A stretch of DNA of 64,000 bases from Planctomycetota bacterium (GTDB lineage: Bacteria; Planctomycetota; MHYJ01; WSZJ01; JACPWG01). Below the pieces are notes generated by a model. The model was not told where the DNA came from. It was given only the letters and a program-made list of their open reading frames with translations, and did no database searches. Numbering within the stretch: position 1 is the first letter of the stretch; each line of letters begins with the position of its first letter. Positions 8,497 through 16,646 of this stretch are shown here, one piece after another. A program made the translations under genes and the position numbers. The stretch is from positions 17,323 through 81,322 of the forward strand of contig JACPWG010000101.1 of NCBI GenBank assembly GCA_016197205.1. The letters are read 5' to 3'.

Positions 8497-9332
8497 CGGA
8501 CGCCCTCCACGGCGAAGGGGAGCGGGAGCAGGGCGGGACCGCGCCGTCGATCCAGCATTTCGATGGCGGCGCGAATGCGCTCTGCCGCTTCGGTCGTGCG
8601 GGAAGGCGTCCATCCGCCGTTCAGGAAGAGGCCCGACTCACGGCCGTCCTCGGTGAGATAGCCGAGGGCGAGGTGACCGACGCGGAAGAGGCGCGCGGGC
8701 TTCACCCGGGCCGCGCCGAGCGGCACGTCGGCGGTGTAGGCCTCGCCGGAGCGGGCGATGCGCAGCTCCTCCTGCAGGTGGGCCCAGTAGCGGGCGAAGC
8801 GGTCCGCCTGCGGTCGCGTGCAGTCGGCGGCGCCCGCGAGACGCTGCGCGCGGTCCTCGACGCGATACGGAATGCCGCCGGCGACGAAGGCCGCCGCACG
8901 AGCGACGGCCCGGTCCAGTTCGGGCGCCGCGACCGCTTTCGCGGCGTCACTCGCGACCTCTTCCCGCCGAAGACCCGCAAGCTCTTCGCGCACGGCCGCG
9001 AGCTCTTTGTCCGTGTCCGCTTCGCGCGCCTTCAGCTCGGCGATTTCCCCCTCAAGCTGCCGGAGCGGACGACGGACCCGTTCCAGCTCGGCGGCGCGCG
9101 CGCGTTGGCGTTCGTACCCGGCGGCGCGCGCCTCACGGAGTTTCGCAAGCACCGTCTGCAACTCGGCGGCGGGGTCGGCGGGGTTTGCGACCACGCCCGG
9201 AAGGGGGGCGCCCGCGGGGGAGGACGGCCCCGCGGGTTCGTCACCGGGGGCGGCCATGCCGACCGCCGCGAGAGCTATGGTCGCGAAAGCGAGGCGTGCG
9301 TACCGAACCAGTCTCGGTCGGACATGGATCAT
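8493..9332 (-). CDS. DUF3450 periplasmic coiled-coil protein of the TonB2-type cluster
   Basis: 279 residues. A signal-anchor (YARLAFATIALAAVGMAAP) is followed by a coiled coil (about residues 60-130: AELERVRRPLRQLEGEIAELKAREAD) and a globular C-terminal part (IPYRVEDRAQRLAGA, GYLTEDGRESGLFLNGG). Length, coiled coil and position directly before a TtpC-like ExbB match DUF3450, found in TonB-associated operons of Gammaproteobacteria and others. ATG 9332 was chosen because the signal peptide follows directly; upstream sequence belongs to the hepT remnant. Confidence 0.78.
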   Translation of the reverse strand: MIHVRPRLVRYARLAFATIALAAVGMAAPGDEPAGPSSPAGAPLPGVVANPADPAAELQTVLAKLREARAAGYERQRARAAELERVRRPLRQLEGEIAELKAREADTDKELAAVREELAGLRREEVASDAAKAVAAPELDRAVARAAAFVAGGIPYRVEDRAQRLAGAADCTRPQADRFARYWAHLQEELRIARSGEAYTADVPLGAARVKPARLFRVGHLALGYLTEDGRESGLFLNGGWTPSRTTEAAERIRAAIEMLDRRRGPALLPLPFAVEGVR

Positions 9333-9490
9333 CAGGGAGGCTCCGGGCGGGGGCGGGCGGGTATCAGGGGGCGCCGCCGAGACGTGCCGCGATCGCGGCC
9401 GAGAAGGCGTCGAGCGCGGCGTGCCCGGCGGGCAGCTCTTTCCCAAGCCGCTCCGCGTCGACGCTCGCATAGCCGTGGGCAAGCCGGTTC

Positions 9491-9495
9491 CTCAG
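9491..9495 (+). repeat. Target-site duplication, left copy (CTCAG)
   Basis: CTCAG directly flanks the left end of the palindromic element and is repeated at 9658-9662. In the restored gene only one copy is present. Confidence 0.85.
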
Positions 9496-9657
9496 TACCG
9501 CTCCACGGAAGTCGGGGACCAATAGGCGAAGGCAAGTTTGGCCGCCCGCCAGGCGCGCGAGCGAGGCGTAGTAACGGAGAACTACGGCGAGCGAGCGCAA
9601 CGACGCGGGCGGCCAAAATCGCCGAGAAAATTGGTCACCCAATTGCGTGGGGCGGTA
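9496..9657. mobile_element. 162-bp MITE-like palindromic element inside hepT
   Basis: The ends are inverted repeats starting TACCGC(T/C)CCACG and continuing about 28 bp with 23 matches to GACCAAT. Further in, both arms share TTTGGCCGCCCGC, and the centre has a small hairpin (CGTAGT...ACTACG, 9567-9586). The element has no ORF of its own and is flanked by CTCAG direct repeats. These are the hallmarks of a non-autonomous transposable element mobilised by a transposase encoded elsewhere. The family is not identified; a 5-bp duplication fits several IS groups. No second copy was seen in this window. Confidence 0.85.
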
Positions 9658-9662
9658 CTCAG
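9658..9662 (+). repeat. Target-site duplication, right copy (CTCAG)
   Basis: Second CTCAG, directly abutting the right end of the element. Confidence 0.85.
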
Positions 9663-9960
9663 GGCGGACAGAGCGGAGAGCTTCTCCGCCAGCGGCTGCT
9701 CGAGGACGCCGTGATTCGCAAGCAGCGCGAAGCCCCCGGCATACGACGCAGGCACACCCCAGCCTTCGTCCGAGGCGATATGGAGCGCGATGTCCGCAGC
9801 GTCCTGTACCGCGACCAGGAGGCTCATCGCGAGCGCATCCTGCCGATCCAGGTCGCCCCGAAACGCGTCGCAGTCCCCGGCGCGGCGGCGGCGGAGGCGT
9901 GCCGCGTGGTCCCGGAGGGAGGTGAGTTTTCGGAAGACGACGCTGGGATCGGTCACGCGT

Positions 9961-10377
9961 TCACGCCTTCCCCGTTCCGGTCAGCAGGCGGCGGCGAAAA
10001 ACTTCCGCCGCCCGTTCGAACGCGGGAGCGAAATCGAGGTATTCCGAAGCCGCGTCCGCGACGAAGCGCGAGACTTCCGCCGGACTCGCGGCCAAGAGCG
10101 GCCGACCATGGCGGGCCACCTGCCAGCGCAGCAGCGTGACGGCCTGATCCAGCCGGACCAGGTCGACCTCCCGTCCGCAGGCCATCGAAAGGGCTGCCTG
10201 CAGAGCGAGATCTTCGTGCAACGACTGCTGGGGATTCGCCGGGAGGATCGCCACGTCCACGTCGCTTTCCGGCCGCAGCGTGCCCGAAGCTCCGGAGCCG
10301 AAGAGCATCGCGAGCCGCAGCGCCGGCCCCGCGCGGAGTGCGGCGCGCAGCCGGTCACACTCGAGTTCACCGAGCAT
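9961..10377 (-). CDS. mntA: MntA-type nucleotidyltransferase antitoxin
   Basis: 138 residues from an ATG with an AAGGAG site seven bases upstream. The minimal nucleotidyltransferase motif GSX10DXD is complete (GSGASGTLRPESDVDVAIL) and a third acidic residue is present in REVDLVRL. MntA AMPylates the tyrosine of the HepT RX4HXY motif and so neutralises the toxin. It sits four bases upstream of the interrupted hepT. The antitoxin half remains intact while the toxin is broken, the direction expected if loss of the toxin is tolerated. Confidence 0.88.
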   Translation of the reverse strand: MLGELECDRLRAALRAGPALRLAMLFGSGASGTLRPESDVDVAILPANPQQSLHEDLALQAALSMACGREVDLVRLDQAVTLLRWQVARHGRPLLAASPAEVSRFVADAASEYLDFAPAFERAAEVFRRRLLTGTGKA

Positions 10378-10392
10378 CGGGACGCTCCTTCG

Positions 10393-11136
10393 TCAGTTGC
10401 CCGCCTCCGCCGGCAAGCCCGCGTAAGCCGCGAGTCTCTGGAGCAGCCGCTTCTCCGGCGGGCGGATCTCGCCGTCCGCTTCCGCCATGGCCCGCACGCA
10501 GCGGTAGAGCACGCGCCGCTCGGCCTCCCCTTCCGGAATGGCGAAGTCCTTCACCGCGCCGCGACGAACGCCCGCGACGATCTCTTCCCCTTCCGCGAGA
10601 GACAGCCCCAGCCGCTGACGGTACTGCTCCAAAACGTCCAGCTCCCGTGCGTCCACCTTGAGATCGACGTACATCGCGAGCACCATGTCGGTGTAGATCG
10701 CCCGGGCAAGCCCCTTCGCCGCGAGCCGAACGGTCGGGCCTGGCCCGTGCTCCGGAGTCGCCGCGGCGGCGGGCGAGCGGCCCGCAAGGGCATCAGCGAG
10801 GGCGCGATGGAGCAGGGACGCCAGCTCCCCGTGGGGGATGCCCGCATCCTCCGCCAGTCGTCGAATCACGCGCGTTTCCGCCGGGGAGAGGCAATGTTCC
10901 GAACTCACCAGCGACGCGATGAGCCCGAGGAGGAGCTTCCGCCGGCTCGCCGCGTCGGCGGGCATGGAGCTGGGCGTCTCGTGCGCGAGCACCCGTCGCT
11001 CCAGCGCCGCGGCCCAGGCGGGGGCCAGACCGAGCGCATCCCGGACACGGTCGAGCAGCGGACGCTCCTCCGCGGAGATGACGCCGTCCTGGCCGACCAT
11101 GCCGACGGTCAGGGAATAGAGCATCTCGGGATTCAT
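10393..11136 (-). CDS. TerB-like (tellurite-resistance family) helical protein
   Basis: 247 residues, ATG with a GAGAGGAAG site. Two TerB-like helical segments are visible: VGMVGQDGVISAEERPLLDRV at the N-terminus, and YVDLKVDARELDVLEQYRQRLGL with CVRAMAEADGEIRPPEKRLLQRLA towards the C-terminus, each with the acidic turn (D-G-x-I/D-A-R-E) of TerB domains. TerB proteins bind metal and often act with membrane or stress systems; the partner here is unknown. The gene lies 15 bp upstream of mntA on the same strand. Confidence 0.65.
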   Translation of the reverse strand: MNPEMLYSLTVGMVGQDGVISAEERPLLDRVRDALGLAPAWAAALERRVLAHETPSSMPADAASRRKLLLGLIASLVSSEHCLSPAETRVIRRLAEDAGIPHGELASLLHRALADALAGRSPAAAATPEHGPGPTVRLAAKGLARAIYTDMVLAMYVDLKVDARELDVLEQYRQRLGLSLAEGEEIVAGVRRGAVKDFAIPEGEAERRVLYRCVRAMAEADGEIRPPEKRLLQRLAAYAGLPAEAGN

Positions 11137-11493
11137 GGGCGCTTCCTCTCCACGTGCCTGCCCGGGCGCACGCCGCGACCGCGGGCTGCGAGCGAGTCGT
11201 CACGGGGCCTTCGGACGTTTCGGCTTGCGGCGACCGCTGAGTCCGGCACTTTTTTTTCGCTCTCCGCGGGCCGGGCACGAAGGCGTTCGGGCGCCTCGCG
11301 CAATCGTCGCACCTCGTGACCGGCATCCGAGACGCGGCTGCCAAGCGGCCGGGAACGGGGACCATTCTACCGCCGGCGGGAGGCCGCGGTCAAGCGGCGC
11401 ACTGGTGCGCGCGACCGGCGCGGGGGGCGCCGTTCCGCGGCGCAGGAAACTCCCGCAGGCGCACGTGACCTTCCGAAAGCGATCGCCGTTCGA

Positions 11494-11515
11494 GTGCAGG
11501 GCGGAAGCCCTGCAC
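11494..11515. repeat. Dispersed palindrome GTGCAGGGC..GCCCTGCAC, copy 1
   Basis: A 22-bp palindromic sequence whose reverse complement is identical to the core of the copy at 22144-22196. It lies just downstream of the 11552-12424 gene. A transcription-termination or structural role is possible. Confidence 0.7.
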
Positions 11516-11551
11516 CCCAAGAGATGCGTGACCCTCCACCCGCCGACACGC

Positions 11552-12424
11552 CTACGGGTCCCCAGCGAAGAGCCGTCGCGCCGCGGAGAGGCTGCACTTC
11601 TGGTAGGTGGCGTACGCGCCGGCCGCCGCTGCCCGCACCTCGGCCGGGGTCCCGCCGCCGAAGAACCGCAGGAGCGCGGCGTCGAGGGTGTAGGCCTCGG
11701 GGGCCATCAGGCCCGTCGTGAGCACGAGGGCATGCGCCCCGGCGCGCGCGACCGGCGCGGCGAAATACGCGCGGCTGGAGCAGGCCAAAACCATCGCGCT
11801 GCGCCGCGGCCCGCCAAGCCCCGGACCCGGTACTCCCGGCGCGGCGAATTCCATCAGGCCGTCGTGGCCGACGTAGGCGACCACATGCGACGCTCCGCCC
11901 GCGGTGACGCTCACCTTCTGGCCATCCGCGTCGGAGGCCTCGATTTGCGCGGGCGGGTCCCCGGCGGAAAGGCTCAGGAACCGACCGATGGCGTCGCGAA
12001 TGCGTCGACCGTCCCAGGCCTCCGCGACGACGACGCAGGTCGCGCTCGCCCCACCGGGTCGCGCAACCGTTCGGCGGAAAACGATGCGTTCCAGGACTCC
12101 GCCTTCCGGCGCGCCTGCGACGCTCAGGCGCTGCCAGCCGACCTTCGCAAAATGCGACTTCACGCCGAAACGCGCGCCCCAGTAAAGGTTCGTCGCCGGG
12201 TCCTGGCCGTTGCCCAGCGCGGCCGGAACCGGCACGATGCCCTGGTGCACGTTGTCGCACAGCGCGACGACGACGTGTGCAACGAGTGGTCGCCCGGCAC
12301 GCGCGTCGGCTTCGAGACGCTCCTGCGCAGCGTCCTCGGCCTGGACCCGCCCGGCCGCAGCCGCCACCGCGCAGAGGAACGCGGACATGGCGAGCCCAAA
12401 AGTCGACGACCGCTTCCTGCGCAC
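11552..12424 (-). CDS. Secreted protein, possible clan-CD (caspase-like) fold
   Basis: 290 residues from a GTG with GAGGA six bases upstream; signal peptide STFGLAMSAFLCAVAAAAGRVQA. The mature protein starts with HVVVALCDNVHQGIVPVPAALGNG, then NLYWGARFGVKSHFAK. Later a strand ending in VAYVGHDGLMEF and another ending in AMVLACSSRAYF resemble the His-Gly and Ala-Cys active-site loops of clan-CD cysteine peptidases, in the right order. This reading is inference. No substrate or partner is evident, and the protein otherwise looks like a conserved hypothetical of known length. Confidence 0.6.
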   Translation of the reverse strand: MRRKRSSTFGLAMSAFLCAVAAAAGRVQAEDAAQERLEADARAGRPLVAHVVVALCDNVHQGIVPVPAALGNGQDPATNLYWGARFGVKSHFAKVGWQRLSVAGAPEGGVLERIVFRRTVARPGGASATCVVVAEAWDGRRIRDAIGRFLSLSAGDPPAQIEASDADGQKVSVTAGGASHVVAYVGHDGLMEFAAPGVPGPGLGGPRRSAMVLACSSRAYFAAPVARAGAHALVLTTGLMAPEAYTLDAALLRFFGGGTPAEVRAAAAGAYATYQKCSLSAARRLFAGDP

Positions 12425-12766
12425 GACAATCCTCGAGACGTACGACCTTCGTTACCCGAGCCCGCGGCCGACTGCCGAGCCGGTCAGGATCGTAGCTCGG
12501 GTCGCCGGCTTGGGGCAAGCAAAAGCGCGCGCGAACGCAGTGGCGCCGTCGTGTGAACGGCGCCGGGTCCGTCGCTAAAAGTCGATGCCGAGCACCAGCG
12601 TGACGTCCGCCGCGCGCACGAGAAAGACGTTCAGCCGTCCATTTTGCTTGACCCCCTTCGCAGGGCCCCCTAGAATCGACGGTTCTTGTCGCGACTCGGC
12701 CCGAGGATGCGCTCTTTCCGCTCGAAAAGCGCCTTCGGTCCCTGTCTTTTCCAGCGAAGGTCCGCG
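12425..12766. other. Divergent intergenic region with promoter
   Basis: 342 bp between the secreted-protein gene (minus) and the siroheme/heme cluster (plus). It holds the strong plus-strand promoter listed next; nothing else recognisable. Confidence 0.5.
12648..12676 (+). promoter_or_regulatory. Sigma-70 promoter for the siroheme/heme cluster
   Basis: TTGACC, 17-bp spacer, TAGAAT, about 90 bp before the chosen ATG. One of the best promoter matches in the window. Confidence 0.65.
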
Positions 12767-13462
12767 ATGGGCGCGATCCCGTATACGATCGGGCTCCTGC
12801 TGAAGGGAAAAAAAGCCCTAGTCGTCGGCGGCGGGCCGGTCGCGCTCCGGAAGGCCCTGACGCTCTCGGAGGCCGGAGCGCGCGTCGTGGTCGTGGCCCC
12901 CGCGATGGAACCGGAGTTCGCCGCGCACGCCCGCGCTCGCGGCTGGAGGCTCGTCCGGCGGCGCTTTCGCGCCTCCGACCTCGACGGCGCGACCCTCGCC
13001 ATCGGCGCGACCGACCGCCTGGAAGTGAACGAGGCCGTCGCCCGCGGGTGCGAGCGACGCGGGATCCCGGTGAACCTCGCCGCCCCGCCGGAACGGTCGA
13101 CCTTTCTCGTCCCGGCGCTCCATCGGCAGGGGGACCTCGTCCTCAGCGTCTCGACCAACGGGCAGAGCCCCGCGCTCGCGCAGGCGATCCGCGAAGAGCT
13201 GCGACGGTCGTACGGCCCGACCTTCGCCGCCTTCCTTGCCTGCGTGGGTCAAGCGCGGCGACGCGTGTTGGAGCGGGTCGAGGACCCCGCCGCGCGCCGT
13301 CGCCTCCTCAAGCGCTTGGCGGGGCCCGCGCTGCTGCGTGCCTTCCGCGAAGGCGGATTGCGCGGCGCGCGCGCCCGCGTCGCGACGGCCCTGGCCGGCC
13401 GGCGGCTCCTCGACCGGGCGGATGCGCGGCCCGCGAGTCCGGCGCGAAAAACAAAGCGCTGA
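12767..13462 (+). CDS. Precorrin-2 dehydrogenase/sirohydrochlorin ferrochelatase-type (siroheme synthase N-domain)
   Basis: 231 residues. The N-terminal Rossmann motif (ALVVGGGPVALRKALTL) binds NAD, and GATDRLEVNEAVARGCERRGIPVNL plus the dimerisation segment STNGQSPALAQAIREEL are characteristic of the CysG N-domain/Met8/SirC family, which oxidises precorrin-2 and can insert iron. ATG 12767 has GAAGG upstream; an in-frame TTG at 12686 would add 27 non-conserved residues. It is first in a cluster with a HemX-like protein and hemA, as in other bacteria where siroheme and heme genes are linked. Confidence 0.85.
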   Translation: MGAIPYTIGLLLKGKKALVVGGGPVALRKALTLSEAGARVVVVAPAMEPEFAAHARARGWRLVRRRFRASDLDGATLAIGATDRLEVNEAVARGCERRGIPVNLAAPPERSTFLVPALHRQGDLVLSVSTNGQSPALAQAIREELRRSYGPTFAAFLACVGQARRRVLERVEDPAARRRLLKRLAGPALLRAFREGGLRGARARVATALAGRRLLDRADARPASPARKTKR

Positions 13463-13493
13463 ACCCTTCCAGGCACCGACCCCGGAGACCCGC

Positions 13494-14339
13494 GTGAACG
13501 CCTCCTACACCCTGCCCCAGACGGCGCTCGTGACCCTCGGCTTCCTCATGTACCTGCTCGCCGCGGTGCTGGGGATGGGGCACCTCGTCTGGCGAAGCGT
13601 CGAGGCCGCACGCTTTTGCCGACTCCTCGCCGGGGGCGGCCTGCTGGCCCACGGCAGCTTCCTTCTCGTCCTCGCCCTCACCCTGCACTCTCCCGTGCCC
13701 GTCACCACCCGGTTCGAGTCCCTCATCTTCGTGGTCTCCATCCTCGTGCTCGCCTCCCTCCTCTTCGACGCCCTGTTTCATCTGCGCGCGGTCACCGGTT
13801 TCGTGCTCCCCCTCGTGACCGTCCTCTCCGCCGGGGCGGCGGGCGTCCTCTCGCTCGACCGGCAGGCGGGGTTCGCCGCCGAGGACCTGTACCTCTCCGC
13901 CCACATCGGGCTCACGCTCCTCAGCTACGCGGCCTTCACACTCGGTTTTATTTTCGGCGTCATGTACCTCACGCTCGAACGCCAGCTCAAGGCGAAGCGC
14001 ATGGGGTGGCTCTTCGACCTCCTGCCCCCGCTGGAAGTGGTCGACCGGCTGAGCGCGCGGGTGGTCGAAAGCGGCTTCGCGCTCCTCACCGTCGGCATCG
14101 CGCTCGGCCTCGTGGGCACGCACCGCGTGCAGGACGCGAGCGCGGGCTGGCGCGTGGATCCCAAGGTGCTGCTCTCGGGCATCACCTGGATCCTCTACCT
14201 CGTCACGATCCTTCTCCGGCGCTCCGCCGGGTTCCGCGGCCGGAAGGCGACCTACCTCACCGTGCTCGGCTTCGTCTTCGTCCTCTTCACCTACTTCGGG
14301 GCGAATCTCCTCGGAGCGGGCTTCCACCAGTTCGGATAG
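13494..14339 (+). CDS. HemX/CcsA-family membrane protein
   Basis: 281 residues from a GTG, with about eight membrane helices (for example LGFLMYLLAAVLGMGHLVW, FVLPLVTVLSAGAAGVLSL, ILYLVTILL, GFVFVLFTYFGANLL). The segment AGWRVDPKVLLSGITWILYL corresponds to the tryptophan-rich/WDPK region of the CcsA/CcmC superfamily. Ending four bases before hemA, it matches hemX of Gram-positive hemAXCDBL operons, where the protein tunes glutamyl-tRNA reductase levels. A role in cytochrome c haem handling is the alternative. Confidence 0.8.
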   Translation: MNASYTLPQTALVTLGFLMYLLAAVLGMGHLVWRSVEAARFCRLLAGGGLLAHGSFLLVLALTLHSPVPVTTRFESLIFVVSILVLASLLFDALFHLRAVTGFVLPLVTVLSAGAAGVLSLDRQAGFAAEDLYLSAHIGLTLLSYAAFTLGFIFGVMYLTLERQLKAKRMGWLFDLLPPLEVVDRLSARVVESGFALLTVGIALGLVGTHRVQDASAGWRVDPKVLLSGITWILYLVTILLRRSAGFRGRKATYLTVLGFVFVLFTYFGANLLGAGFHQFG

Positions 14340-14343
14340 CGAC

Positions 14344-15609
14344 ATGGAGATCTCGGTCGTCGGACTGAACCATCGGCAGGCGCCGGTCGAGTTGCGGGAG
14401 CGGCTCGCGGTCCCGTCCGGCCGGCTGTCGGAGGCGCTCGCCCGCTTCCGCACCGCGTGCCCGGTCTCCGAGTCCGTCCTGCTCTCCACGTGCAACCGGG
14501 TCGAGGTGTACGCGCTCGCGAACGGCACGCCGGTCGGCGCGGAGAGCGTGGCGCGGTATCTCGCGGACTTCCATGGCGTCGAGCGGTCGGCCTTCGAAGG
14601 CTTCCTTTATCACCAGGCGGGGGTCGACGCGGTCCGGCATCTCTTCCGGGTCGCCGCGGGGATGGAGTCGATGGTGCTCGGCGAGACGCAGATCCTGGGG
14701 CAGGTGAAGGACGCGTACCTCGCGGCCAAGACCTGCCGGGCGACGGGTCGCGTTTTCAACCCGCTTTTTCAGCGCGCGCTGAACGTGGCCAAGCTCGTGC
14801 ACGAGCGGACGGGGCTCGGACGGCGGAAGGTCTCGGTCCCGTCGGTCGCGGCCGACTTCCTGGAGAAGGTCTTCCAGGACCTGTCGGCGAAGACGCTGCT
14901 CCTGGTGGGCGCGGGGGAGGTGGGAGAGGCGATGCTGCGCCACCTGCTCGAGCGCGGCGTCACGCGGGTCATCGTCTGCACGCGCCAGATCGAGCACGCC
15001 CGCGCCCTCGCGGAGCCGATCCAGGGCAAGGCCGTCCTGCTCGAGCTGCTCCCCGACTACCTCCCCGAAGCCGACATCGTGGTGACCTGCACCGCGTCGT
15101 CGGCGCACGTGCTCACGACGCAGGCCGTGGAGGAGGCGGTCCGGCGCCGCCGCGGCCAGCCGGTCTTCCTGCTCGATCTCTCCGTGCCGCGCAACGTGCA
15201 TCCGGGGGCGGGAGACCTCGACAACGTCTACCTGTACAACATCGACGACCTGGAGTCGATCGTACGGCAAAACCTCGAGGAGCGCTCGCGCGAGCTGGAC
15301 CGATGCGAGACGCTCGTCGAGGCCGAGGTGTCGGAATTCATGGGCTCCCTCAAGCTGCTCGATCTGTCGCCGATCATCGCGCGCCTGACCGAGGACCTGC
15401 ACGTGATCGGGCGGGAAGAGCTGGCGCGCGCGCTGGACCGGCTGCGCGACCTCTCGCCCGAGGAGCGGGTCGAGGTGGAGAATCTCGTTCGCCGCGTGGT
15501 GAACAAAATCCTCCACCAGCCGATCTCGACGTTGAAGGAGGAAGCGAAGGCCGGCGAGGGAGTGCAATTCGTGGAAGCGATCAAGCGGATCTTCCGGCTC
15601 AGGTTCTGA
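14344..15609 (+). CDS. hemA: Glutamyl-tRNA reductase
   Basis: 421 residues, normal length. The catalytic cysteine lies in LSTCNRVEVY, the substrate pocket in GMESMVLGETQILGQVK, the NADPH-binding loop in LLLVGAGEVGEAMLRHLL, and the C-terminal dimerisation helix is present. The enzyme reduces glutamyl-tRNA to glutamate-1-semialdehyde, the first committed step of C5-pathway tetrapyrrole synthesis. It is co-directional with the HemX-like gene, a zinc-ribbon gene and hemC; hemL, hemB and hemD are not in the window. Confidence 0.95.
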   Translation: MEISVVGLNHRQAPVELRERLAVPSGRLSEALARFRTACPVSESVLLSTCNRVEVYALANGTPVGAESVARYLADFHGVERSAFEGFLYHQAGVDAVRHLFRVAAGMESMVLGETQILGQVKDAYLAAKTCRATGRVFNPLFQRALNVAKLVHERTGLGRRKVSVPSVAADFLEKVFQDLSAKTLLLVGAGEVGEAMLRHLLERGVTRVIVCTRQIEHARALAEPIQGKAVLLELLPDYLPEADIVVTCTASSAHVLTTQAVEEAVRRRRGQPVFLLDLSVPRNVHPGAGDLDNVYLYNIDDLESIVRQNLEERSRELDRCETLVEAEVSEFMGSLKLLDLSPIIARLTEDLHVIGREELARALDRLRDLSPEERVEVENLVRRVVNKILHQPISTLKEEAKAGEGVQFVEAIKRIFRLRF

Positions 15610-15619
15610 GGACGGAGCG

Positions 15620-16183
15620 ATGCCCATCACGGTGAAGTGCCTGTGCGGCAAGGTGCTGACGGCGCCGGACGCGATGGCCGGGAAAAAGGCGAAGTGTCCA
15701 GGCTGCGGGAAGCCGGTGACGATCCCCCCGGCGGACGGCGGCGCAAGCGCGGGGCGACAGCCGTCGGTGAGCGAGCTGGAGACGCGCGTCTCCGTGGAGC
15801 CGCCTCCTTCGCTGGAGAAGCTGGGGATCAAGGTGCCCGGCGCGGCGCCCGCTGCCGGACCCGCGAGGCCATCGAGTGTCGCGCCTGCCGCCGGCACGGC
15901 GAAGACCACCGGCGCCACGACGGCCGCGGGGGTGAGGCCGGCGGCGCCCGCGGCGGCCGCGGCGACAGGTGCCCCCGCCGCCCCCGCGACCGCCGCTGTC
16001 CACGGCGCGAAGACCTCCGCGGCCGGTCCGCCGGCGGCTGGGGTCGCACCAAAGGCGGACGGCGGCACGACGGGAGAGCGGAAGTGCGGCCAGTGCGGCA
16101 AGGTGTGGCCCGCGGACACCGTGGTCTGCGTCGCTTGCGGGTTCAACATGCGCAGCGGGATGAAGCTGCGCCAGAAGCTGTAG
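15620..16183 (+). CDS. Double zinc-ribbon protein with Ala/Pro-rich linker
   Basis: 187 residues. The N-terminal ribbon (VKCLCGKVL...AKCPGCGKPV) and the C-terminal one (RKCGQCGKVWPADTVVCVACG) both have paired Cys motifs, joined by about 100 residues of Ala/Pro/Thr. Small proteins of this build are common in planctomycetes; their function is unknown. It starts 10 bp after hemA, so it is probably co-transcribed with the haem genes, though nothing ties it to haem synthesis. Confidence 0.75.
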   Translation: MPITVKCLCGKVLTAPDAMAGKKAKCPGCGKPVTIPPADGGASAGRQPSVSELETRVSVEPPPSLEKLGIKVPGAAPAAGPARPSSVAPAAGTAKTTGATTAAGVRPAAPAAAAATGAPAAPATAAVHGAKTSAAGPPAAGVAPKADGGTTGERKCGQCGKVWPADTVVCVACGFNMRSGMKLRQKL

Positions 16184-16646
16184 GGCCGTGTTGGCGAGGT
16201 CCCGAAACGGAGCGCACTCCTTGCTGGTTGTTGATTAACAACCCGAACTGAGGCTAAACTCGACCGACGGCGGCGAATGGCCAGATCATGGCTCCGCGTC
16301 CCAGCTCGACGCGGGCGAAGTTTGAGATTTGAAATTTGACTTTTTGCAAATTGAAATTCGACCCGGCCGCGTGGGGCGGATGCGAGACTTTTACACAGAG
16401 ACGCGGAGACGCAGAGGCCGGGCGCCGAGTCCACCGTCCTCTACCGGCGATGATCTCTGGCAACGCACGGAGAGATCGGTTTTAGCTTCACTTCGGCTTG
16501 TTGTTCTTGATTGCTGATTCTCCGAGCGTGGGAGGCCGAGGACCCTCGGCATTCGGCCAGCAGCGATCGGTCGCCGACAACGGTCCAAGCTGTGTCCGGG
16601 CTTCGTCAACGGCCTTCTACCCGCTGCCTCCGATTGCGAGCCCTTC
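16184..16646. other. Intergenic region with AT-rich patch and a repeat remnant
   Basis: 463 bp before hemC. It contains an unusually AT-rich stretch (about 16320-16360, GAAATTTGAC-like) and a copy of the GTCTCCGCGTCTCTGTG repeat family (listed separately). No gene seen. Confidence 0.5.
16389..16417 (-). repeat. Dispersed CTCCGCGTCTCTGTG repeat, copy upstream of hemC
   Basis: On the minus strand this reads CTGCGTCTCCGCGTCTCTGTG, nearly identical to the copy at 17775-17807 on the plus strand. The two form inverted repeats around hemC. Confidence 0.65.

Larger units (their letters stand above)
9364..9956 (-). pseudogene. hepT: HepT-family (DUF86) toxin gene interrupted by a MITE
   Basis: The N-terminal half (GTG at 9956 to about 9663; ALAMSLLVAVQDAADIALHIASD, YAGGFALLANHGVL) and C-terminal half (from 9492; RNRLAHGY then an acidic helix) are the two parts of a HepT toxin. 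The catalytic RX4HXY motif (RNRLAHGY) is intact but separated from the start by a 162-bp element. Removing the element plus one copy of its 5-bp duplication rejoins the halves in frame as a 141-residue protein of normal HepT length. HepT is an RNase-type toxin silenced by AMPylation by MntA, its intact neighbour. As it stands the gene cannot make a full product. Confidence 0.85.

Noticed and set aside
9364..9642. Independent small gene
   Set aside because: It begins inside the MITE; only the part from 9492 is HepT and it joins the upstream half after excision.
14287..16434. 715-codon minus-strand ORF
   Set aside because: Antisense to hemA and the zinc-ribbon gene; no recognisable domains.
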